Shown piece after piece: positions 7,090-14,162 of a stretch of DNA of 25,486 nt (within the stretch, counting starts at the first letter, position 1; the number at the start of each line of letters is the position of its first letter). Made by a program: the position numbers and the translations under genes. The notes under the pieces were generated by a model. It was not told where the DNA came from. It did not search any database and was given only the letters and a program-made list of their open reading frames with translations. This DNA is from Oscillospiraceae bacterium (GTDB taxonomy: Bacteria > Bacillota > Clostridia > UMGS1810), in the NCBI GenBank assembly GCA_022769845.1, contig JALEIO010000008.1:1-25486 (forward strand), read 5' to 3'.

Positions 7090-10000
7090 ATGAAAGCAAA
7101 AAGAATCTTATCCCTTTTGTTATGCATTGTAATGCTGCTTAGCGTATTTGCATTTCCTGCATACGCAGATTCTTCAAGCGTAAGCGTTACATTCGCAGTG
7201 CAAAAGGACGGCGCATTTATATTTGTGCCTCAAAAAATCAACGTTCCGGACGGCATTGCCGAGGATTATGGCTATACCAATGCCGAGGGTTTATCCTCTC
7301 CTACTTTTCTCGACGCACTTGTTGCCGTACATAAATTAAAATACAGCGAAAGCTTTACAAAAGAAAATGCGAAAAAATATCTTGACGTTTCAGACAGCGG
7401 CTGGATATTAACCGCATTTGAAAGCTCTGCATATGCAAGCGGATTTTATGTAAATTCCGTTTCCGGCGCTCTTGCAAATCAACAGCTTGTAAAAGACGGC
7501 GATTTGCTTGAATTTTTCTTTTATATGGATACAGATACTTACAGTGATGTTTACACCTTTTTCGACAAAAGCGAAAAAAGCGTAAAAACGGGTGAAAGCT
7601 TTGATTTGTATCTTTCAAAAATCGGCTGGGACGCAAGCTATAATCCTGTTCAATCTCCCGTTGATGGCACTGACGAAAACAGCTACATCACAATAAACAC
7701 CGTAAACCTTGACGGAAGCATAAGCGAGCCTTTGGACGCTTTTGCCGACGAAAACGGCAAAATTACACTGAAGTTTGATGAAGAAGGCACATATATTGTA
7801 ACCGCGCAGGGGTTTATCAACGCCGCGCCGATTATTGCGCCGGTATGCACCGTTACGGCTGAAAAAGAAGAATCGGAAACCGATTATGACGAGCTTTTAA
7901 AAGAAATTTACGACGAATTTTCAAACAAGTCAACATACGGCTCCTCAACAAATACACCGCTTGTTTTTCCGCTCGAATACAACTCTATTACATATACAAA
8001 CCTCATTTCATATTTAAAGGCTTGGGCGCTTGACAAAACAGGCTTTGAGCCTATAATTGAATATAATTATTCTCCTTCCGTAACCGACTATCCCGACTGG
8101 AGAAGCGGCGAAAAGGAAAAGTATATTCCAAACTCATTTGACAAAAACGGCGAAATGCAGCAAAATTATTTTCCCGACAACAAGCCTCTTTCAAAGCTTT
8201 TTACAAATATTACCTTCCAAATCGGCACAGCAAAAAGCGAACCGATAAAAACATTATGGGCAAAAACAGAATCACTGCAAAGAACAGAAGAAGAAATTGT
8301 AAATTTTGTTGCAGAAAACCTTCCCTTTGCACGCATAAAGGGCAAAAACGAATCAAACGATAAAATTGTTCAAGCGATTGGCGAAACCTCGTCAACAGGC
8401 GCGGTAGGAGCGCTTCCGACCGCCGACAAGCTTTATACAAAAGAAAGCGCAAGCATAAGCTGGAGTCTTGAAAATTTAAGCGGAAATGAAAACGCTCTTG
8501 CAATAAACAGTAATAAGATAACCGTTCTGCGTCCAAACATCGGTGAAGAAAACGCAATTTTTAAGCTTATTGCAACAGTAACGTCAAATTCGGACACCGC
8601 CGTTTCAAAAAATGCGGAATACACCTTAACCGTTCCTGCGTTTGACACGGTTTATGTGCCTTTTCAGGTAACAAAAGGTGCATCCCTTTCTATAAAAGAC
8701 AGCTATTACAACAAAAACGTTGACGAAAAATATATTGTTAAGCAAGATGACGCACCCGACGGCTATGACCTATATCTGTGCGCTCTTCACACCTCGGCAA
8801 CAGGCACAAATCAATCCTTTAGCTATACCGCCGAAATGGAAAATCACATTACGCAAAGCGGTACAATAGCAGTAACAACAAATATGCCGAGCGATAATGT
8901 TATTATTGATTTGCCGCTTTCCTCCGAGGATGACACAAAAATAAGCGAGCTTAAAATTTTAGCTCCCGAAGGCAAGGATATTGAATTTGACAAGGACAAA
9001 ACCGATTACACCGTTGAAATAAACGGAGCACAGTCAATAAAGCTTGCGGGAAAGGCTGTCATAAACAGCGCGGACGTTAAAATTACGTCATATTACAGTA
9101 CTCTTGCAAACGCAAATAGCGGCACGCTTAACACAAAAGGCACAAAGCTTACAGAAAGCGGCATTTTATGCTATCTTCCCGATAATGTGAGCGATTCTGT
9201 TATAAAAATTACAGTAACCGCACCCGCAGAAAGTATTCAAGCCGAAAAAACAAAAATATACACCTTAACCGTTAAAAAGACATCAAAGACAAAACCAGTT
9301 ACAAAGCTTGATATAACGGCGTTATCTTCAAGCGGCGGCGTTAAAAACAATCAAACAGCCGATTTGAGCGCAAAAGAAGAAATCTTGTCGCCTGCATTTG
9401 TATCGGGTGACAATGCGGGGGTATATGATTATACCGTAAACTATTTCCGCGATCAAATAAAAGTTAAGCCTACTGCGGCAGGAGCAGAAATAACGGTTAA
9501 CGGTGCTACGGTGCAAAGCGGAAAAGAATCTGATATAATTCCGCTTAACACAGGCGATAACGAGATTGTTGTTTCAGCATCAAAAGACGGCGAAACTTTT
9601 GATTACAAAATAATTGTTCACCGTAAAGAAATGCTTGTGATTAACGATATTTCCCTTTCGGGAGCAAGCCTTTCAGCACCGCTTAAAACAGACGGAAGCG
9701 ACTGGACGGGCAGAATGGCATTTATAAGCAGTGCAGAGAAAATAAGCGCCGCTTTCCAAACAAATATAAATGCCGATATAACAGTAAAAATCGGTGATGA
9801 AACATATAACGGAAAATCCGGTGAGCCTATTGATATATATGTTGGAAACAGCGAAAAGCTTACTGCGTTTGTATATATTTCCCAAGACGTAAACGGCGTG
9901 AATGAAAGCCAGGGCTACGTCATTATTCTTAACAGACTGCCTGCCTCTTCTCCGAGCGCGTCGGAAAGCTACCTGCCCGCGCCGGGTCAGTTTGTAAATA

Positions 10001-12417
10001 TTGAAACATACCAAAACCCCAATGCCGTTATTTCCAATTCGGGCGAGATTACGCTTGGCGCATACGGCGGATACGCAGTATACAAATACGACTCTCCTAT
10101 TGTAAATGACAGTAAAAATCCTTACGGAATTGACTTTATCATTTTCGGAAACTGCTTTAAAAACGGTGACGGCACAACTGCCGTCAGCGCGGCAGAGCCA
10201 GCGGCGGTTATGGTGTCAAAGGACGGCGCAACCTGGTATGAGCTTGCCGGAAGCGAATACTACAACACAACCGCGCGTCATAATTTAACCGTAACCTACA
10301 CAAACGGCGATACATCCTTCAGCGCGGCGGCGGACACTGCATGGACAAACAGTGACGGCGAAAGCGGCATTATTCAAAAAAGCCAAAATCATAATCAGCC
10401 GTACTATCCCAATCCGAGTTATTACAGCCAATTTCAGCAAGGAATAGGCAAAAACGAAACGTACACAAATAAAACCGTTTCATTTACGGGAACTATGATT
10501 GATTCAGGCTTTTATCCGTTCGGATATGCCGACAGCCACAGTGCAAAAGACGCAGTTTTGAGCAATGCTGCGGCAAATCCGTATGTGTCAAATCACGAAA
10601 AAGAATACAACGGCGACGGATTTGACATATCGTGGGCGGTAGACGAAAATCACAATCCTGTTCAGCTTGACGAAATAAGCTATATAAAGGTATATAACCC
10701 AACCTTAAGCTATGGCAGCTCAACGGGCGAAAAATCTCCTGAAATATCAGCCATACTACGCGCCGAAGCAGACATCGGGGACGTTGGAGTTACATCTCCT
10801 CTTTCAGCGCTTTCTATAAACGGAAAAAACATTTTGCTTGAAGACGGCAAATTCACCTATGACTTTGACGCGGAAAAACAGACCGTGCTTGAATTAGTTC
10901 CGACAGCGCCCGATGCTAACATCTACATTTCCAACACAAGAGCCGAATCGGGAGAAAAATGCATAATTCCTTCTGCCGAAAAGGTTAGAATTATCGTTCA
11001 AGAGGGCAAAAAAGAGCCTGTTATATACATCGTTAACGTAAGCAACATTCCCGGCAGCGAAAGTGTTGCCGACCTTGCGTCATTAACCTTTTCGCCCGGA
11101 GATATTTCGGTTGCTCCCGACAGCGAAAACGCGCTTTCCCTTAACGTTTCAAGCGGTGTAGCAGCAGTTAGGCTTACTCCGTCAACCGTTGGCAAAAAAG
11201 CGTCTGTTACAGTTTCGGGCGGCAGTCTTTCAAAAGATATAACCGTTGCAAACAATGAGCAGAGCGGTCTTATTAATCTTTCTGACGGAATAAATTCCTT
11301 TAGCGTAAAGGTAAAATCCGAAAACGGCGAAAACGAAAAAATATACTCTTTGACGATAAACAGAAAAAGCGGCTCATCCTCTGTGACGGATGATGACATA
11401 ACAGTAAAATTTTCGCTTACGGGCGATGTAATTCACTACGACAAAAAAACCGAAACATACACCGGAAACCATACAAATCCTGTATGGATTAAGGCAAAAG
11501 ATGTTACTGTTCCAAAAAATTCTACCGTAAAATACGTTACGGAACTAATACTTAACAACCTAGGCTTCGACTTTACCGCAAACGCCACCTATATTTCTGT
11601 AATCAACAAAATAGGAGAATTTGACAATGGCCCCAAATCGGGCTGGATGTACCGTTACAACGGCAAAATTGCAAACGAAGGCTATGATTCCAGAACACTT
11701 TCAAACGGCGATATCATCGAATGGTTCTACACCGACGATTACGACAAAGAGGACAATTACGAAAAATGGGATGACCCTTCGCCCTCAAAAGGAACAACAA
11801 AAGTTACTCAAGGAAGCTTGCCGAATACAACCGAAGAAAACAAAACATTTGCAAACGATACCTTCGGCGATGTAAAAAGCGGAGACTGGTATTATGACGC
11901 AGTAAAATACGTTTACGAAAAAGGTCTTATGAAAGGTACCGGAAAAGATTTTGAGCCGGATAGCAATATGTCAAGGGCAATGCTGGTAACTGTTTTGTGG
12001 AGAATAGAAAATTCTCCCGTTGTAAACTATGCACTGAAATTTAATGATATTAAAGGCGGCAGCTGGTATGAAGAAGCAGTGCGCTGGGCAGCGTCCGAGG
12101 GCATTATTTCGGGGGTTTCCGACGGTTTGTTCGGCACGGATGAGCCTATAACGCGCGAACAGCTTGCGGTAATTTTGTATCGGTATATGCAAAAGAAAAA
12201 TCTTGATGTGTCTGCGGATAAAAATACAAGCATTTCATCTTATGATGATTATAAACACATATCGGATTATGCACTTACGGCAGTTTCGTGGGCAGTTAAA
12301 GCGGGCATTATACAGGGCGAAACACCAAGCACGGTTAATCCGCACAACAGCGCAACGCGCGCGCAGATTGCAATGATTCTTATGCGATTTTGTGAAAACC
12401 AAGCAAATCAAAATTAA
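7090..12417 (+). CDS. Giant SLH-anchored surface protein with transcobalamin-like domains, putative corrinoid binder
   Basis: This secreted protein has 1775 residues. A signal peptide (1-27, ending A-Y-A) is followed by a DUF4430/transcobalamin-like region (about 31-145) and Ig-like beta domains (about 265-520). Cadherin-like beta-sandwich repeats follow (about 618-732, 742-847, 851-949). A surface module at about 963-1227 includes G-I-D-F-I-I-F-G-N, S-K-D-G-A-T-W-Y-E-L-A-G-S and G-D-G-F-D-I-S-W-A-V-D. Two more beta-sandwich repeats (about 1237-1317, 1327-1424) precede a clear DUF4430 domain (about 1436-1558) with S-G-W-M-Y-R-Y-N and G-D-I-I-E-W-F-Y. Three SLH repeats (1587-1775) bind cell-wall polymer. 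The ATG at 7090 follows AAAGGAG by ten bases; frame upstream of it overlaps the terminator. Position behind a B12 riboswitch and ahead of ECF genes suggests corrinoid capture at the cell surface. Binding itself is inferred. Confidence 0.85.
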   Translation: MKAKRILSLLLCIVMLLSVFAFPAYADSSSVSVTFAVQKDGAFIFVPQKINVPDGIAEDYGYTNAEGLSSPTFLDALVAVHKLKYSESFTKENAKKYLDVSDSGWILTAFESSAYASGFYVNSVSGALANQQLVKDGDLLEFFFYMDTDTYSDVYTFFDKSEKSVKTGESFDLYLSKIGWDASYNPVQSPVDGTDENSYITINTVNLDGSISEPLDAFADENGKITLKFDEEGTYIVTAQGFINAAPIIAPVCTVTAEKEESETDYDELLKEIYDEFSNKSTYGSSTNTPLVFPLEYNSITYTNLISYLKAWALDKTGFEPIIEYNYSPSVTDYPDWRSGEKEKYIPNSFDKNGEMQQNYFPDNKPLSKLFTNITFQIGTAKSEPIKTLWAKTESLQRTEEEIVNFVAENLPFARIKGKNESNDKIVQAIGETSSTGAVGALPTADKLYTKESASISWSLENLSGNENALAINSNKITVLRPNIGEENAIFKLIATVTSNSDTAVSKNAEYTLTVPAFDTVYVPFQVTKGASLSIKDSYYNKNVDEKYIVKQDDAPDGYDLYLCALHTSATGTNQSFSYTAEMENHITQSGTIAVTTNMPSDNVIIDLPLSSEDDTKISELKILAPEGKDIEFDKDKTDYTVEINGAQSIKLAGKAVINSADVKITSYYSTLANANSGTLNTKGTKLTESGILCYLPDNVSDSVIKITVTAPAESIQAEKTKIYTLTVKKTSKTKPVTKLDITALSSSGGVKNNQTADLSAKEEILSPAFVSGDNAGVYDYTVNYFRDQIKVKPTAAGAEITVNGATVQSGKESDIIPLNTGDNEIVVSASKDGETFDYKIIVHRKEMLVINDISLSGASLSAPLKTDGSDWTGRMAFISSAEKISAAFQTNINADITVKIGDETYNGKSGEPIDIYVGNSEKLTAFVYISQDVNGVNESQGYVIILNRLPASSPSASESYLPAPGQFVNIETYQNPNAVISNSGEITLGAYGGYAVYKYDSPIVNDSKNPYGIDFIIFGNCFKNGDGTTAVSAAEPAAVMVSKDGATWYELAGSEYYNTTARHNLTVTYTNGDTSFSAAADTAWTNSDGESGIIQKSQNHNQPYYPNPSYYSQFQQGIGKNETYTNKTVSFTGTMIDSGFYPFGYADSHSAKDAVLSNAAANPYVSNHEKEYNGDGFDISWAVDENHNPVQLDEISYIKVYNPTLSYGSSTGEKSPEISAILRAEADIGDVGVTSPLSALSINGKNILLEDGKFTYDFDAEKQTVLELVPTAPDANIYISNTRAESGEKCIIPSAEKVRIIVQEGKKEPVIYIVNVSNIPGSESVADLASLTFSPGDISVAPDSENALSLNVSSGVAAVRLTPSTVGKKASVTVSGGSLSKDITVANNEQSGLINLSDGINSFSVKVKSENGENEKIYSLTINRKSGSSSVTDDDITVKFSLTGDVIHYDKKTETYTGNHTNPVWIKAKDVTVPKNSTVKYVTELILNNLGFDFTANATYISVINKIGEFDNGPKSGWMYRYNGKIANEGYDSRTLSNGDIIEWFYTDDYDKEDNYEKWDDPSPSKGTTKVTQGSLPNTTEENKTFANDTFGDVKSGDWYYDAVKYVYEKGLMKGTGKDFEPDSNMSRAMLVTVLWRIENSPVVNYALKFNDIKGGSWYEEAVRWAASEGIISGVSDGLFGTDEPITREQLAVILYRYMQKKNLDVSADKNTSISSYDDYKHISDYALTAVSWAVKAGIIQGETPSTVNPHNSATRAQIAMILMRFCENQANQN

Positions 12418-12426
12418 TATTTTAAT

Positions 12427-12457
12427 AAATAAGGGCTGTCAAAAGCAGTCCTTATTT
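12427..12457 (+). terminator. Stem-loop between the surface protein gene and the transporter genes
   Basis: AAATAAGGGCTG (12427-12438) pairs with CAGTCCTTATTT (12446-12457), 12 pairs including one G-U, around a seven-base loop. The T tail is poor (TTTGACATT), so it is probably a leaky terminator or an mRNA end-protecting structure that lowers expression of the downstream genes relative to the surface protein. Confidence 0.55.
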
Positions 12458-12495
12458 GACATTAATTAAGCTATAAAATTTTTACGAGGTAAGAT

Positions 12496-13278
12496 ATGAA
12501 AAAATATAAAGGTAAAATTATTGTTTCGGTTCTTGTTGCTGCAGTGCTGATATTTACGTTTTGGTGGGGAGGAAACGCACCGAATCTTAGCGGCGCAGAC
12601 ACAAATGACAAAAAAACTTCGGCATCGGAAAATATAGAAAACACGCCCAAAGAAAAGCCGGAAATAATTAAAGCGGACGAAAAAGCGCAATCCCGGGAAA
12701 AGTCAAATGAAAAAAAAGATGAAAAGGCTGATTATACAGAAAAAACCTCAAACGAAACCAATGCCGAAACAAAAAATGACATATACCAAACCGAGCCGGT
12801 TTCGGAGGGAAAACCTGCGCCTGTTGAGCCTGAAGAAGCCGTTATATCAAAAAAGGCGTTCTCCTGCACCATTTCGGTAAGCTGCAAAACAATTTTAAAC
12901 AACATTGAATATTTTGACAAAAACAAAATTGACATAGTGCCCAAAGACGGCATTATTTTAGCGGAAAAATCCGCCGTATTCTACGAAGGAGAAAGCGTTT
13001 TTAATCTCCTTGTGCGTGAAATGAAAAAAAACAAAATACATTTGGAATTTGTAAATACACCCATCTATAACAGTGCTTACATTGAAGGTATTGCCAATAT
13101 TTACGAATTTGACTGTGGCTCGCTTTCGGGGTGGATGTATAAGGTAAACGACTGGTTTCCGAACTACGGCTGCTCGCGCTATCAGCTAAAGGACGGCGAT
13201 AAGGTGGAATGGGTTTATAGCTGCAATCTCGGGCGCGACGTAGGCGCAGAAAATTACAGCGGAGGGCAAAAAAAATGA
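12496..13278 (+). CDS. Membrane-anchored DUF4430 (transcobalamin-like) protein
   Basis: This is a 260-residue protein. An N-terminal hydrophobic segment (8-24, no lipobox cysteine) should act as an uncleaved membrane anchor. A low-complexity K/E/D/T/N-rich linker (about 35-115) spans the wall, and the C-terminal domain (about 121-248) is DUF4430-like, resembling the C-terminal domain of animal transcobalamin. Its S-G-W-M-Y-K-V-N and L-K-D-G-D-K-V-E-W-V-Y motifs (211-218, 231-241) match the DUF4430 domain of the giant surface protein upstream. Five cysteines (124, 130, 207, 226, 243) all lie in this domain, which could allow disulfides. GAGG (12486-12489) precedes the ATG by six bases, and the stop overlaps the next start (ATGA). 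Likely role: membrane-proximal corrinoid binding and hand-over to the ECF transporter, inferred from domain and operon. Confidence 0.82.
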   Translation: MKKYKGKIIVSVLVAAVLIFTFWWGGNAPNLSGADTNDKKTSASENIENTPKEKPEIIKADEKAQSREKSNEKKDEKADYTEKTSNETNAETKNDIYQTEPVSEGKPAPVEPEEAVISKKAFSCTISVSCKTILNNIEYFDKNKIDIVPKDGIILAEKSAVFYEGESVFNLLVREMKKNKIHLEFVNTPIYNSAYIEGIANIYEFDCGSLSGWMYKVNDWFPNYGCSRYQLKDGDKVEWVYSCNLGRDVGAENYSGGQKK

Positions 13279-14162
13279 ACGAGTTTAAAAAGCTTCATCC
13301 GCTTGTAAATTTTTTATATTTTTTTGCGGTAATCGGCTTTGCAATGGTATTTATGCACCCAATATGCCTTGCGGTTTCGTTTGTGTGCGCTATTTTGAAC
13401 CAGGTACTTGCAATCGGCAGAAAAAGCGTAAAATTCAATCTTTTGTATATGTTTCCCGCATTTATTCTTGCTGCGCTCATAACGCCCACATTCAGCCACG
13501 AGGGAGTAACAATTCTTGCCTATCTTCCAAGCGGCAATCCTCTTACGCTGGAATCAATTTTCTACGGTGTTTCATCGTCAGTTATGCTCATAACGGTGAT
13601 AACCTGGTTTTCGTCCTTTAACACCGTTATTACAAGCGATAAAATTATATATCTTTCAGGCAGAATTATGCCGTCCATGTCGCTCATACTGTCAATGTGC
13701 CTTCGTTTTGTTCCGCGATACAAAGCGCAGATTAAAAAAATATCGCTCGCGCGAAAAGGCATAGGTGCTGACAATGCTCAAGACGGCGTCATAAGACGCA
13801 TAAAAAACGGACTTTCTGTTTTGTCGGCAATGGTTACCTGGAGCTTGGAAAATGCGATTGAAACGGCAGACAGTATGAAATGCCGAGGATACGGACTTCA
13901 AAACCGAAGCGCTTATTCAAATTATCGTTTTACGCCGCGCGATTTTTTCTGGATTTTGTGGATTTTTATTTTTTCGGCATATGTCATTTTTGGAAAGATA
14001 TACGGAATAATTGATTTTTCGTATTACCCTCACATAAAATCCACACCGTCCACCCCGCTTTCAGCAAGCATTTTTACGGCGTATTTTCTACTTTGCATAA
14101 CGCCGGTCATCATAGAAACAAAGGAGGCTTTGCAATGGAAAGCATTAAAATCGAAAATCTGA
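13275..14162 (+). CDS. ecfT: ECF transporter transmembrane component EcfT (CbiQ family)
   Basis: This 295-residue membrane protein has about six hydrophobic segments. Its cytoplasmic coupling region contains R-F-V-P-R-Y (about 143-148) and the two arginine motifs typical of EcfT, S-L-A-R-K-G (157-162) and M-K-C-R-G-Y-G (200-206), which dock onto the ATPases. EcfT couples ATP hydrolysis to toppling of the vitamin-binding S component. It overlaps the previous gene by four bases and the next by 28, showing tight translational coupling. A CbiQ subunit of a cobalt transporter is the main alternative, but no CbiM or CbiN lies nearby. Confidence 0.9.
   Translation: MNEFKKLHPLVNFLYFFAVIGFAMVFMHPICLAVSFVCAILNQVLAIGRKSVKFNLLYMFPAFILAALITPTFSHEGVTILAYLPSGNPLTLESIFYGVSSSVMLITVITWFSSFNTVITSDKIIYLSGRIMPSMSLILSMCLRFVPRYKAQIKKISLARKGIGADNAQDGVIRRIKNGLSVLSAMVTWSLENAIETADSMKCRGYGLQNRSAYSNYRFTPRDFFWILWIFIFSAYVIFGKIYGIIDFSYYPHIKSTPSTPLSASIFTAYFLLCITPVIIETKEALQWKALKSKI

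Noticed and set aside
10998..11399. Long minus-strand open frame inside the surface protein gene
   Set aside because: It is a shadow of the repetitive beta-domain coding sequence, with no ribosome site and no recognisable product.
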